64,000 bases of DNA from Pseudaquabacterium terrae (lineage in GTDB: Bacteria > Pseudomonadota > Gammaproteobacteria > Burkholderiales > Burkholderiaceae_C), in NCBI RefSeq assembly GCF_013266755.1, contig NZ_JABRWJ010000004.1, positions 186,001 to 250,000 on the forward strand, in the 5' to 3' direction. Shown here in pieces: positions 26,674 through 35,501 of this stretch. Under the pieces are notes generated by a model. That model searched no databases. It saw only the letters and a program-made list of their open reading frames with translations, and was not told the DNA's origin. Position 1 is the first letter of the stretch, and every line of letters starts with the position of its first letter. The position numbers and the translations under genes were made by a program.

Positions 26674-27300
26674 TCAGAACGGCACCGGGCTTTGCAGCTC
26701 GAGCGGCGTTCCGTCGGCCGGATGGGTCAGGCGCAGGCGGCTCGCATGCAGGAGCAAACGCGGTGCCGCGGCGGCGATGTCGGGCGGCGCATACAGCTCG
26801 TCGCCGATCATCGGATGGCCGATCGCCTGCAGGTGCACGCGCAGCTGGTGCGAACGGCCGGTCACCGGCTGCAGCGCGAGCCGCGTGCGGCAGCGTGTGG
26901 CGTCGCGCTCGAGCACCTGCCAGCGTGTCAGCGCCGGTTTGCCGCGTTGCGCGTCGACCACCTGGCGCGGCCGGTTCGGCCAATTGGCGCTCAGCGGCAG
27001 CGCGATCTCGCCGGCATCGTCGGCGAGCAGGCCGTCGACGATGGCGATGTAGCGCTTGTCGATCCGCCGCTCGGCGAAGGCAATCGACAGCGCGCGCTGC
27101 ATCGCGGCGCCGCGGCCGAACAGGATCAGCCCCGAGGTCGCCATGTCGAGCCGGTGCACGATCAGCGCATCGGCGTGCTCGGCCTGCAGGCGCGCCGACA
27201 GGCAATCGGCATTCGCCGGCCCGCGGCCGGGCACGGCGAGCAGGCCGGCGGGCTTGTCGGCGGCGATCAGCGCAGCGTCGAGGTGGATCAGCGTCAGCAT
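26674..27300 (-). CDS. RluA-family RNA pseudouridine synthase
   Basis: 208 residues with the catalytic motif HRLDMATSGLILF (Asp is the nucleophile), plus RIDKRYIAIVDG and GRSHQLRVHLQAIGHPMIGDELY of the RluA family. Length and lack of an S4 domain point to the RluA subgroup, which modifies 23S rRNA position 746 and some tRNAs. ATG 27300 (MLTLIHLD) is preferred; an upstream ATG would add seven residues. It diverges from the metal-sensor-like operon at 27405. Confidence 0.9.
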   Translation of the reverse strand: MLTLIHLDAALIAADKPAGLLAVPGRGPANADCLSARLQAEHADALIVHRLDMATSGLILFGRGAAMQRALSIAFAERRIDKRYIAIVDGLLADDAGEIALPLSANWPNRPRQVVDAQRGKPALTRWQVLERDATRCRTRLALQPVTGRSHQLRVHLQAIGHPMIGDELYAPPDIAAAAPRLLLHASRLRLTHPADGTPLELQSPVPF

Positions 27301-27404
27301 CGGTGAAAAGAAACGATACACGGCGAAACCGCGGCGAAAGGACGCGCCGGCCGCCGGCCGCGACGATGCCAGCCATCTTCAACGGTTCCCGAAAGGACCT
27401 CCCC

Positions 27405-27884
27405 ATGCGACGCTGGCTCAAACGAACCCTGATCGGCGCCCTCGGCGCGACCTTCCTCGTCGGCGGCGGACTTGCCGCCTGCTCGCACCACCGCCACAGT
27501 CGTGCCCCGATGACCGACGCCGAGATCACCCAGCTGCGCGAGCGGGTGATGGACAAGGCCACCCGCGCCCTCGAGCTGGACGCCACGCAGCAGGCCAAGC
27601 TCGGGCTGCTCGCCGATGCGATCAAGGTGCAGCGCAGCGCACTGATGGCCGGCGGCGAGCGCCCGCGCGACACGCTGCAGTCGCTGGTGGCCGGCCCGCA
27701 GTTCGACCGCGCGAAGGCGCAGGCCTTCATCGAAGGCAAGACCGGCGCGGTGCGCGAACAATCGCCGGCGCTGATCGCCGCCTTCGGCGACTTCTACGAC
27801 AGCCTGCGCCCCGAGCAGCAGCAGAAGCTGCGCGACTACATGAGCCGAGGCGGCCATGGCCACCGTCATTTCTGGCGCGGCTGA
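27405..27884 (+). CDS. Spy/CpxP-like periplasmic protein, probable lipoprotein
   Basis: 159 residues. The signal region ends in a lipobox (GGLAAC), then SHHRHSR. The mature part is helical with two LTxxQ-like repeats, ELDATQQAKL and SLRPEQQQKL, as in Spy, CpxP and the 'periplasmic heavy metal sensor' family. The C-terminus is His-rich (GGHGHRHFWRG). It is probably a periplasmic chaperone or stress/metal sensor that feeds the two-component system encoded downstream. The ribosome site is AAAGGA. The end overlaps the next gene by 29 nt. Confidence 0.85.
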   Translation: MRRWLKRTLIGALGATFLVGGGLAACSHHRHSRAPMTDAEITQLRERVMDKATRALELDATQQAKLGLLADAIKVQRSALMAGGERPRDTLQSLVAGPQFDRAKAQAFIEGKTGAVREQSPALIAAFGDFYDSLRPEQQQKLRDYMSRGGHGHRHFWRG

Positions 27885-28338
27885 GCCCACGCGCGGCGCC
27901 GGCCTGTGGCCGCCGCATCTCGCCAAGGGCTTGATGCTGGCGGCGCTGCTGATTCACGCCGCCGTCTGGGGCCTCGAGGCGCCGTTCGGCCGCCTGCCGT
28001 CGGTCGGCGTTGCGATCGCGGGCGCCGGCGCGGGCTGGGTGCTGTGGGCCTGGTGGTGCCTGCGCCGCGCCGGCACGCCGGTGCTGCCGACGGCAGAGCC
28101 GCGGGTGCTGGTCGACGACGGCCCGTACCGCTTCGGCCGCCATCCGATGTACCTCGGCCTCGCGTTCATCATCACCGGCTGCGGCATCGCGCTCGGTTCG
28201 CCGCTGCTGGCGCCGGCGGCGGTCGCTTTCCTGCTGATCGTCGACCGGGTGCACATCCCGTTCGAGGAAGCCCGGCTCAAGCGCCGCTTCGGCGGTTGGT
28301 ACAGTGACTACGCCGCCGACGTGCGGCGCTGGATCTGA
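27856..28338 (+). CDS. Isoprenylcysteine carboxyl methyltransferase-like membrane protein
   Basis: 160 residues with about four membrane helices and the ICMT/PEMT family signature: GPYRFGRHPMYLGLAF for AdoMet binding and, near the end, FEEARLKRRFGGWYSDY. Bacterial members are membrane methyltransferases with mostly unknown substrates. It overlaps the Spy-like gene by 29 nt and precedes the response regulator by 14 nt, so it belongs to the same operon. Confidence 0.87.
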   Translation: MATVISGAAEPTRGAGLWPPHLAKGLMLAALLIHAAVWGLEAPFGRLPSVGVAIAGAGAGWVLWAWWCLRRAGTPVLPTAEPRVLVDDGPYRFGRHPMYLGLAFIITGCGIALGSPLLAPAAVAFLLIVDRVHIPFEEARLKRRFGGWYSDYAADVRRWI

Positions 28339-28352
28339 TCCTCCTCCGCCCC

Positions 28353-29033
28353 ATGCACCGAGTCCTGCTGATCGACGACGACGAGCACCTGGCCGCGCCG
28401 CTGGCCGCGTACTTGAAGCGTTTCGACCTCGAGCTCGAATCGGCGCTGCGGCCGAGCGAGGGGCTGGCGCGGCTCGCCCAAGGCGGCATCGACGCGGTGA
28501 TCCTGGACGTGATGCTGCCGGAGATGGACGGCTTCGCGGTCTGCCGCCACATCCGTCGCGACAGCGAGATCCCGGTGCTGATGCTGACCGCGCGCGGCGA
28601 TGTCACCGACCGCGTCGTCGGCCTCGAGCTCGGCGCCGACGACTACCTGCCCAAGCCCTTCGAGCCGCGCGAGCTCGCCGCGCGGCTGCAGACCATCCTG
28701 CGCCGCATCCGTCCGGCGTCGGCCGCCGACGCGAGCGTGTTGCGCTTCGACGGCCTGCAGATCGACCTCGAGCGGCGCGAGGTGCGGCGCGAGGGCGAGG
28801 TGGTCGAGCTGACCGGCACCGAGTTCGAGCTGCTGCTGCTGCTCGCGCGCGAGCCGCACAAGGTCTGGCACCGCGACGACATTCTGAACCGGCTGCGCGG
28901 CCGCGATGCCGAGCTGTACACGCGCGCGGTCGACATCCTCGTCAGCCGGCTGCGGCGCAAGCTCGAGCCGCTGGCCTGCATCAAGACGCTGCGCAACGCC
29001 GGCTACACCTTCGCGCTGGCCCGCAGCCCATGA
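28353..29033 (+). CDS. OmpR/PhoB-family response regulator, CpxR/RstA-like
   Basis: 226 residues. The receiver has acidic pocket IDDDE, phosphorylation site Asp52 in VILDVMLPEMDG, Thr in LTARGD and Lys in PKPFEP. The C-terminal winged helix includes ELTGTEFELLLLLAREP and DILVSRLRRKLEP. It works with the histidine kinase encoded immediately downstream with a 4-nt overlap. The closest analogues are CpxR and RstA, which fits the CpxP/Spy-like protein at the start of the operon. Confidence 0.93.
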   Translation: MHRVLLIDDDEHLAAPLAAYLKRFDLELESALRPSEGLARLAQGGIDAVILDVMLPEMDGFAVCRHIRRDSEIPVLMLTARGDVTDRVVGLELGADDYLPKPFEPRELAARLQTILRRIRPASAADASVLRFDGLQIDLERREVRREGEVVELTGTEFELLLLLAREPHKVWHRDDILNRLRGRDAELYTRAVDILVSRLRRKLEPLACIKTLRNAGYTFALARSP

Positions 29034-30313
29034 AGCGTCGCCTCGGACACTATTACCACCACCACGGCTGGCACAGGCGCTGGCGGCATTCGCTGCGCTG
29101 GCGCCTGGTCACGCTGTTCCTGCTGCTGGCGGTGTGCACGACGGTGGTTTTCGTCGGCGGCACGCGGCAGATGTTCAGCAGCGGCTGGCGCCAGCTGGTG
29201 CAGCCGCTGTTCCGCGACTACGTTGACCGGCTCGCGAACGAGATCGGTTCGCCGCCGGATCTCGCGCGGGCGCAGGCAATGGTGCAGCGGCTGCCGATCT
29301 CGGTGCGCATCGAGGGGCCGGTGGTCAACTGGGCCTCGCATGCGCCGCGCGGCCCGCAGGACACGCCGATCACGGCGATGCTGACGCGCACGACGGCCGA
29401 CGGCCACGCGATCCGCTTCGGCATCGGCGCCTGGCACAGCGACGAGCGGCCGAAACGCGTCGGCTGGATGATGCTGGCCGGCCTGCTGCTGCTGTTGCTA
29501 CTGGCCTACGCGTACGTGAGGCGGCTGTTCAAGCCGCTCGACGACATCCGCGCCGGCGCGCTGCGTTACGGCAAGGGCGACTTCAGCCGGCCGATCCCAC
29601 TGCGCCGCAACGACGAGCTCGGCGATCTCGCGACCCAGGTCAACGGCATGGCCATCGGCCTGCGGCGTCTGCTCGATGGCCAGCGCGGGCTGCTGCTGGC
29701 GATCAGCCACGAGCTGCGTTCGCCGCTGACGCGGGCACGGCTGAATGCGGAGCTGGTCGCTGAAGGCGAGTCGCGTGACGCGCTGCTGCGCGATCTGGCG
29801 CTGATGCGCGATCTGGTCAGCGACCTGCTGGAAAGCGAGCGGCTGGCCGGCGGCGCGGCGGCGCTGCAGACCGAGCAGCTCGACCTGAACGGCCTGGCGC
29901 GTGACCTGGTCGCGCAGCAGTTCGCCGGCCAGGCGATCGAGCTGGTGCTCGACGACACGCTGCCTCTGCTGCTGCTGGACCGTGCGCGGCTGCAGATGCT
30001 GCTGCGCAATCTGCTCGACAACGCGCTGCGGCACAACACCGACGCCACGACGCCGGTGCGGCTGTCGACGCAGCTCGACGGGCTGGTCGTGCGCATCGTC
30101 GTGCGCGATGCCGGTCCGGGTGTCGACGAGGCGGACCTGCAGCGGCTCGCCCAGCCGTTCTACCGGCCGGATGCGGCGCGCAGCCGCAGTGGCGGCGGCG
30201 TCGGGCTCGGGCTCTACCTGTGCCGGCTGGTCGCCAGCTCGCACGGTGGCACGCTGGCGCTGCGCAATACGCAGCCGGGGCTCGAAGTGAGCGTCGAGTT
30301 GCCGCTGGGTTAA
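29030..30313 (+). CDS. Sensor histidine kinase, CpxA-like
   Basis: 427 residues. A cytoplasmic N-terminus very rich in His, Arg and Trp (residues 1-24, HYYHHHGWHRRWRH) precedes helix 1 (about 26-46). A short periplasmic domain of ~95 residues, helix 2 and a HAMP domain (RLFKPLDDIRAGALRYGKGDFSRPI) follow. The H-box LAISHELRSPLTRARL has His227, and the ATPase domain shows LLRNLLDNALRHN and GVGLGLYLC. It probably phosphorylates the adjacent regulator. The stop overlaps the convergent DUF3047 gene by 4 nt. Confidence 0.92.
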   Translation: MKRRLGHYYHHHGWHRRWRHSLRWRLVTLFLLLAVCTTVVFVGGTRQMFSSGWRQLVQPLFRDYVDRLANEIGSPPDLARAQAMVQRLPISVRIEGPVVNWASHAPRGPQDTPITAMLTRTTADGHAIRFGIGAWHSDERPKRVGWMMLAGLLLLLLLAYAYVRRLFKPLDDIRAGALRYGKGDFSRPIPLRRNDELGDLATQVNGMAIGLRRLLDGQRGLLLAISHELRSPLTRARLNAELVAEGESRDALLRDLALMRDLVSDLLESERLAGGAAALQTEQLDLNGLARDLVAQQFAGQAIELVLDDTLPLLLLDRARLQMLLRNLLDNALRHNTDATTPVRLSTQLDGLVVRIVVRDAGPGVDEADLQRLAQPFYRPDAARSRSGGGVGLGLYLCRLVASSHGGTLALRNTQPGLEVSVELPLG

Positions 30314-31143
30314 GTGCGCCCGGGCCGGCGCAGCACAATGTCGCCGTACCAGGCCTGCTGCTCGTGCTTCAGCGCATCGCTGTCTGTCAGCACGCCGACG
30401 CTGCTGATCATGCCGGGCGCCTCGCCGTAGACGCGGCGGTAGTCGGCGACGACGTCGCGCTCGTAATGCAGCCAGCGGCCGGCGCGCTGCGCACCGCTCT
30501 CGACCGTCAGGTAATGGATGCGCGAGCTGCGGTGGTTGCGCACCACCGATTCCGGCGGCAGCTTGGCGCACCAGACGTACATCAGCGTCGCGAACGGCAG
30601 GCGCTGGCCGGTGAAGAGCTCGACCTGGTCGAAGATCAGCCGGTCGCGCAGCGACAGCCGCGCCGGGTCGCCGTCGAAGGCCAGGATGATGCGGGCCGGG
30701 GCGTCGTCGTGCTCCGGCACGTCGACGCTGGCCAGCGACGGCACCTGCTGCACGCGCCAGCTGAACTGCAGCCGGGAGTGCTGGTGCGGGTCGATGCGCA
30801 CGGGGCAGCGCAGTCCGGTCGCGCCGGCCTCTGCACGCGCGTGCAGCACCATGCGGTCGTTGTCGCGCACGACGTTGTAGCGCGTCGGCGGCTTGTCCTT
30901 GCGCAGCACGTAAGGCTGCCAGCCGGCCGGCGGCCGCGCCCCGGGGGTGGCGGAAGAGAACGGAGCGATCGAGTCGGGCAGCGCGTCCGGCGTGGCGACC
31001 GCACCGGCTTGCGGCAATGGTGCGCCCCGCTGGGCGCAGGCGCCAAGACCGAGCGCACCAAGACCGATGAGTTGACCGAACAGCGCGCGGCGCGCGCCGG
31101 GATGCCGATCGGATTCACCGATCGGCGGGTACTGCGGGGGCAT
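30310..31143 (-). CDS. DUF3047 protein, probable lipoprotein
   Basis: 277 residues. After RRALFGQLIGLGALGLGAC, which combines a twin-arginine-like start with a lipobox, the mature protein matches the DUF3047 pattern: FSWRVQQVPSLASVDVPEHDDAPARIILAFDGD and YVWCAKLPPESVV. The fold is expected to be a beta-sandwich of unknown function. ATG 31143 is preferred because the upstream alternative would put residues before the signal peptide. Confidence 0.82.
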   Translation of the reverse strand: MPPQYPPIGESDRHPGARRALFGQLIGLGALGLGACAQRGAPLPQAGAVATPDALPDSIAPFSSATPGARPPAGWQPYVLRKDKPPTRYNVVRDNDRMVLHARAEAGATGLRCPVRIDPHQHSRLQFSWRVQQVPSLASVDVPEHDDAPARIILAFDGDPARLSLRDRLIFDQVELFTGQRLPFATLMYVWCAKLPPESVVRNHRSSRIHYLTVESGAQRAGRWLHYERDVVADYRRVYGEAPGMISSVGVLTDSDALKHEQQAWYGDIVLRRPGRT

Positions 31144-31246
31144 GCAACATCCTTGAACTGCTACGGTTGGCGCCGCGGGCGCGGCGTTCACCGATGGACA
31201 AGGATGTTATCGGCCGTTGCTGACAGGTCATTGACCTGCCGGCCAA

Positions 31247-31504
31247 TCAGTTGTCGCGGCTCTGCGAGCGGTAGACCGCGGCACGCAGGTCGGCCGCGAA
31301 CCCGGGGTCCGAGGCTTCGATGCTGCGGGCCCAGGTCAAGACTTCCTCGGCGTTCTGCGGCTCGCTGCGAGCGCGCTTGAGTTGCCACTGGTCGACACGA
31401 CGCAGGAAGTTGATCAGCGCCGCGGCGGCATTGCCGAACCACAACGCGCCACGCGGAGCCGTCAGGCGGGTGCTGCGGCCAAAGGTCATGGAGGCGGTAG
31501 ACAT
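31247..31504 (-). CDS. Small hypothetical protein
   Basis: 85 residues (MSTASMTFGRSTRLTAPRGALWFGN...), with a moderately hydrophobic stretch ALWFGNAAAALINFL and a basic middle (RRVDQWQLKRARSE). The last 35 residues are acidic and helical. A CGGAG ribosome site lies 7 nt before the ATG, and a perfect-looking -10 with palindromic operators lies upstream, so the gene is probably real and regulated. I do not recognise the family. Confidence 0.65.
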   Translation of the reverse strand: MSTASMTFGRSTRLTAPRGALWFGNAAAALINFLRRVDQWQLKRARSEPQNAEEVLTWARSIEASDPGFAADLRAAVYRSQSRDN

Positions 31505-31554
31505 GGTGTTGCTCCGAAAAGAACCGAAACCGGGTTGGTTTCGTGTTGCGGCGC

Positions 31555-31597
31555 AGTATAGGGTTAGTACTTACCGGCTATCTAGGGTTAACACCTA
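31555..31597 (-). promoter_or_regulatory. Promoter with paired operator-like palindromes
   Basis: On the minus strand TATACT (31560-31555) is a good -10 for the 85-residue gene. Two related sites overlap or flank it: GGTTAGTACTTACC (31562-31575, a palindrome with one mismatched pair) and TAGGGTTAACACCTA (31583-31597, TAGG/CCTA arms around GTTAAC). TAGGGTTA is repeated directly at 31559 and 31583, 24 bp apart. A dimeric regulator is inferred. Confidence 0.5.
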
Positions 31598-31706
31598 AAT
31601 CAGGGATGAGCGTGAGGATTTCTCGGATCCGGCCCTGGATTGACGCCGATGTCGCGAGCACCGACACTCGCGGCCTTCTTCAACCCCCAGCCACAGGAGG
31701 CCGACG

Positions 31707-31769
31707 ATGACTGCCATGGACATTGCCCCCGCCCCGTCGGCTGCACGCGCGCGTTTCTTCGCCCGCTGA
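31707..31769 (+). CDS. 20-residue open reading frame, possible leader peptide
   Basis: MTAMDIAPAPSAARARFFAR, preceded by a perfect AGGAGG at 31696-31701 five nt before the ATG. Its stop is followed 9 nt later by a perfect hairpin (CCGGAC-acc-GTCCGG, 31779-31793). It lies 130 nt upstream of rsgA, which itself has no good ribosome site. It could be a leader that couples translation to rsgA, or chance. Confidence 0.35.
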   Translation: MTAMDIAPAPSAARARFFAR

Positions 31770-31901
31770 AGAGCCTGTCCGGACACCGTCCGGATCGATC
31801 GCCGCGGCCTGGCGCCGCTGCCGCCGACCTCGTTTGCCGAACCCGCCGTGGCTGTTGCCCCGGCGCGGACCCTCATCGAGCATCGAACGGATCGATCCGA
31901 C

Positions 31902-32993
31902 ATGTTGGAATTTCTCGACTTCGAGGCGCTGCGCGGCATCGGGCTGCGCGCGCCCATCGTCCAGCAGCTGCACACGCTGACGCTGGACCCGACGGCACGC
32001 CTGCAGCGCGTCGTCGAACTGCAGCGTGAACACCTGCTGCTGCACGATGGCCATCAAACGCTGCGCGGCCGCCTGGACACCGCGCTGGTCAAGCTGCTGG
32101 ACAGCGCGCATGACGCGGTGGCGGTCGGCGACTGGGTGCTGGCGCGGCCCGACCCACCGCTGGGCTGGCGCGTCTTCGACCGGCTGACGCCGTTGACGCA
32201 GTTGTCACGTCGCACCAACGACGGTCGCGGCAGCCCGCAGCGCCAAGTGCTGGTCAGCAACGTGGATGCCGCACTGCTGGTCATGGGGCTGGACCATGAC
32301 TTCAACCTCCGGCGGCTCGAACGCTACCTCGCGCTGGTGCGCCTGGCCGGCATCGAGGCCGCGCTGGTGCTGACCAAGGCCGATCTGGTGGAACCGTCGC
32401 TGGTCGCGCGGCGCGCCGAGCAGGCGCGCGACTGCGCGCCGTCGAACGTGCCGGTGCTGGCGCTCGACGGCCGCGATCCGGGCGCGACGGCGGCATTGGG
32501 TGGGCTGCTCGGCGTGGGGCAGACACTGGTCCTGCTCGGCTCCAGCGGCGCCGGCAAGAGCACGCTGACCAATACGCTGAGCGGCCAGGTGGTCCAGTCG
32601 ACGGGGCCCGTTCGCGAGGACGACAGCCGCGGCCGCCACACGACGACGACGCGCACGCTGCATCGCACGCCGGCGGGCGCCTGCATCATCGACACGCCAG
32701 GCTTGCGCGCGTTGCGGCTCGACGTCGGCGACGAGCAGGAGCTGCAGCAGGTCTTCGGCGACATCGCGCGCTGGGCCGCCTCATGCCGCTTTCGCGATTG
32801 CCGGCACCAGGCAGAACCGGGCTGTGCGGTGCGGGTCGAGGTGGCGCCCGAGCGGCTGCGCAACTTCCAGAAGCTGCAGCGCGAAGCGCGGCGCGATTCG
32901 CTGACGGCGCTGGAGCGGCGTGAGCAGGTCGCGCAGTGGAAGGCACGCGGTCGTGCCGCGGAGCAACGCCTGCGCGTCAAACGCTCGGGTTAG
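31902..32993 (+). CDS. rsgA: Ribosome small-subunit-dependent GTPase A
   Basis: About 363 residues. It has an OB-like N-terminal domain and a circularly permuted GTPase domain, with G4 TKAD before G1 GSSGAGKST, then G3 DTPG. The C-terminal zinc-binding part is CRFRDCRHQAEPGC. RsgA helps mature the 30S subunit. The start is uncertain: ATG 31902 (MLEFLDF) fits family alignments best, but no ribosome site is visible; a GTG at 31848 would add 18 residues. It is followed 57 nt later by a diguanylate cyclase. Confidence 0.9.
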   Translation: MLEFLDFEALRGIGLRAPIVQQLHTLTLDPTARLQRVVELQREHLLLHDGHQTLRGRLDTALVKLLDSAHDAVAVGDWVLARPDPPLGWRVFDRLTPLTQLSRRTNDGRGSPQRQVLVSNVDAALLVMGLDHDFNLRRLERYLALVRLAGIEAALVLTKADLVEPSLVARRAEQARDCAPSNVPVLALDGRDPGATAALGGLLGVGQTLVLLGSSGAGKSTLTNTLSGQVVQSTGPVREDDSRGRHTTTTRTLHRTPAGACIIDTPGLRALRLDVGDEQELQQVFGDIARWAASCRFRDCRHQAEPGCAVRVEVAPERLRNFQKLQREARRDSLTALERREQVAQWKARGRAAEQRLRVKRSG

Positions 32994-33050
32994 GGCGGGG
33001 CACTGGGCCGGGCGGGCGGCATACTGTGCTGCCGCCCGGCCGCCCGCGCC

Positions 33051-34265
33051 ATGACCTTGCACATCCCGACCCTGATGCTTGCCTTGCTGCTGGGCTTCCT
33101 GCTGCTGACGCTGGAGCTCGGCGTGGCGCTGCGCCGGCTGCACAACCGGCCGGAGCTGCGCAGCTGGACGTGGGGCTGCTGGGCGCTGTTCGCCGGCTTC
33201 GCGATGCTCGCGGCGCGCGTGGTGGTGCCGGTGTGGCTGTCGATCGTGCTTGGCAACGGCTTGATCTGCCTCGGCATCCTGATGTACACGCGGGCGCTCT
33301 ACCGCATGTTGCTCGATGCACCGCTGCCGCGTTGGCTGATCGCGGCCTTCGGCACCTCGGTGCTCGGCATCGTCGTGATGCTGTCGTGGCCGATGCACCA
33401 GCGCACGGCGATCGTGTCGATGTTCTTCGTCGTGCTGCTGGTGCCCGCGGTGGCAATCGTCGTGCGCCATGGCTGGAGTGCCGAACGCTCGCTGCGCACC
33501 GTCGCCGTGACGATGGGCCTGGCTGCGGTGGCGTTGGGGGTGCGCGCGGTGCACGCCTGGCTGAACCCGGGCGACTACACCGACCTGCTGCAGGCCAGCC
33601 TCGGCCAGGGGCTGACCTTCCTGATGTCCTTCCTCAGCATCATGGGTGCGGGGTTCGCGTTCGTGCTGGCCGTCTTCGAGCGTGTCGCGCTGCAGATGGA
33701 AAAGCTGGCGACGCACGACGGCCTGACCGGCTGCCTGAACCGCAGCACGATCGACGCGATGCTCTCGCACGCGCTCGAACGCGGGCGGCGCGATCGCTCG
33801 CCGGTGAGCTTCGTGCTGCTGGACCTGGACCACTTCAAGCTGGTCAACGACCAGCATGGGCACCGCACCGGCGACGCGGTGCTGCGCGCCTTCGCGCGCA
33901 CGGTGCGCGAGCGCTTGCGCGCCTCCGATGTTTTCGGTCGCACCGGCGGCGAGGAGTTCGGCGTCGTGCTACCGGGCACCGATGCGTCCGGTGCGCGGCG
34001 GCTGCTCGAACAGGTGCGTGGCGCCGTCGAGGCGATGCAGGTGCGCGACACGATCGGCCATCCGGTGCGCATCACCGTGTCGGCCGGCCTCGCGGTGGCC
34101 GATCCCGCTTCACCGATCTCCGGTGATCGCCTCTACGGCCGTGCCGACCGCGCGCTGTACGAGGCCAAACATGGCGGACGCAACCGCGTCGAGACCTACT
34201 CGGGCGCCGAGTCCGGCTTCTTTGCGCAGGAAAAGGCGCCGGCGGGCGCCAAGGTCCCTCAGTAG
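33051..34265 (+). CDS. Membrane-bound diguanylate cyclase
   Basis: 404 residues: six or seven hydrophobic helices in residues 1-205 with no recognised sensory domain name, then a GGDEF domain with active site TGGEEF and an upstream inhibitory site RASD. The DGLTGCLNR and DLDHFKLVNDQHGH segments are intact, so it should make cyclic di-GMP. A -10-like CATACT occurs ~25 nt upstream of the ATG. The end overlaps the convergent trpS by 7 nt. Confidence 0.9.
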   Translation: MTLHIPTLMLALLLGFLLLTLELGVALRRLHNRPELRSWTWGCWALFAGFAMLAARVVVPVWLSIVLGNGLICLGILMYTRALYRMLLDAPLPRWLIAAFGTSVLGIVVMLSWPMHQRTAIVSMFFVVLLVPAVAIVVRHGWSAERSLRTVAVTMGLAAVALGVRAVHAWLNPGDYTDLLQASLGQGLTFLMSFLSIMGAGFAFVLAVFERVALQMEKLATHDGLTGCLNRSTIDAMLSHALERGRRDRSPVSFVLLDLDHFKLVNDQHGHRTGDAVLRAFARTVRERLRASDVFGRTGGEEFGVVLPGTDASGARRLLEQVRGAVEAMQVRDTIGHPVRITVSAGLAVADPASPISGDRLYGRADRALYEAKHGGRNRVETYSGAESGFFAQEKAPAGAKVPQ

Positions 34266-35458
34266 TTGAGGCCCATCGCGTCGCGCACGTCCTTCATCGT
34301 CTGGCGAGCCACCGTGCGTGCCCGCTCGGTGCCCATCTCGACGATCCAGTGCACCTGCTTCGGGTTGGTCAGGTAGGCCTCGGCGCGATCGCGCCACGGC
34401 TGCTGTTCCTTCAGCACTGCATCGATCACCGGTTGCTTGCACTCCAGGCAGCCGATGCCGGCGGTGGTGCAGCCCTTGACAACCCAGTCGCGCGTCGGCT
34501 CGTCCGAGTAGACCTTGTGGAACTCCCACACCGGGCAGCGCTCGGGGTCACCCTTGTCGGTGCGGCGCACGCGCTGCGGATCGGTCGGCATGCGGCGGAT
34601 CTTCTGCTCGACCTGCGCCGGCTCTTCGCGCATCGCGATCGTGTTGCCGTAGCTCTTGCTCATCTTCGCGCCGTCCAGGCCGGGCAGCTTGGTGACCTCG
34701 GTGTGCAGCGCCTGCGGCTCGGTCAGCACCGAGCGGCCACTGCCCTTCAGGTGGCCGAGCAGCAGCTCGGTGTCCTCGGGGCTCAGGGTCTCGGCCGCCT
34801 TGCGAACGATCGCCTCGCCCTTGGCCAGCGCCTCGGTGCTGCCGTCCTGGCCGAAGGCCTTGCGCTGCTTTTCGAAGTAGCGTGCGTCGTCCTTGCCAAG
34901 CTTGGCCTGTGCCGCGGCGACGCGGGCGTCGAAGTCGCTGCCGCGGCCGTACAGGTGGTTGAAGCGGCGCGCGACCTCGCGCGTCAGCTCGACGTGCGAG
35001 GCCTGGTCCTCGCCCACCGGCACGTAGGTCGCCTTGTAGATCAGGATGTCGGCCGCCTGCAGCAGCGGGTAGCCGAGGAAGCCGTAGGTCGCGAGGTCGC
35101 GGTCCTTCAGCTTCTCGATCTGGTCCTTGTAGGTCGGCACGCGCTCGAGCCAGCCGAGCGGCGTGCCCATCGCCAGCAGGGTGAACAGCTCGGCATGCTC
35201 GGGCAGGCGGCTCTGGATGAAGATCGTCGCCTTCTCGGGGTCGAGGCCGGCGGCGATCCAGTCGATCACCATGTCGTAGACGTTGCGCTCGATGACCTCG
35301 CGGTCCTCGTAGTGCGTCGTCAGCGCGTGCCAGTCGGCGACGAAATAGAAGCAGTCGTAGTCCTGCTGCAGCCGCACCCAGTTCTTCAGCGCACCATGGT
35401 AGTGGCCGAGGTGCAGGGCGCCGGTGGGGCGCATGCCGGAGAGTACACGGGGTCGCAT
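34259..35458 (-). CDS. trpS: Tryptophanyl-tRNA synthetase
   Basis: 399 residues, class I synthetase. The HIGH-like motif is HLGHYHGAL near residue 17 and the KMSKS loop is AKMSKSYGN. It is longer than the ~334-residue E. coli enzyme because of an insertion between the catalytic core and C-terminal domain (around FDARVAAAQAKLGKDDARYF), a feature of the longer bacterial form. Four cysteines near the C-terminus (ERCPVWEF, GCTTAGIGCLECK) could bind a metal. ATG 35458 gives the natural start MRPRVLSG. It diverges from purN by 59 bp. Confidence 0.95.
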   Translation of the reverse strand: MRPRVLSGMRPTGALHLGHYHGALKNWVRLQQDYDCFYFVADWHALTTHYEDREVIERNVYDMVIDWIAAGLDPEKATIFIQSRLPEHAELFTLLAMGTPLGWLERVPTYKDQIEKLKDRDLATYGFLGYPLLQAADILIYKATYVPVGEDQASHVELTREVARRFNHLYGRGSDFDARVAAAQAKLGKDDARYFEKQRKAFGQDGSTEALAKGEAIVRKAAETLSPEDTELLLGHLKGSGRSVLTEPQALHTEVTKLPGLDGAKMSKSYGNTIAMREEPAQVEQKIRRMPTDPQRVRRTDKGDPERCPVWEFHKVYSDEPTRDWVVKGCTTAGIGCLECKQPVIDAVLKEQQPWRDRAEAYLTNPKQVHWIVEMGTERARTVARQTMKDVRDAMGLNY

Positions 35459-35501
35459 GGCGGGGCTACGAAGCGGTCGAGCCGGCGATTCTCTCAGACC
35501 G

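Noticed and set aside
31640-32029. A frame joining the 20-residue ORF region to rsgA as a frameshifted N-terminus
   Set aside because: The RsgA domains begin normally at 31902, and the upstream peptide does not resemble the family N-terminus.
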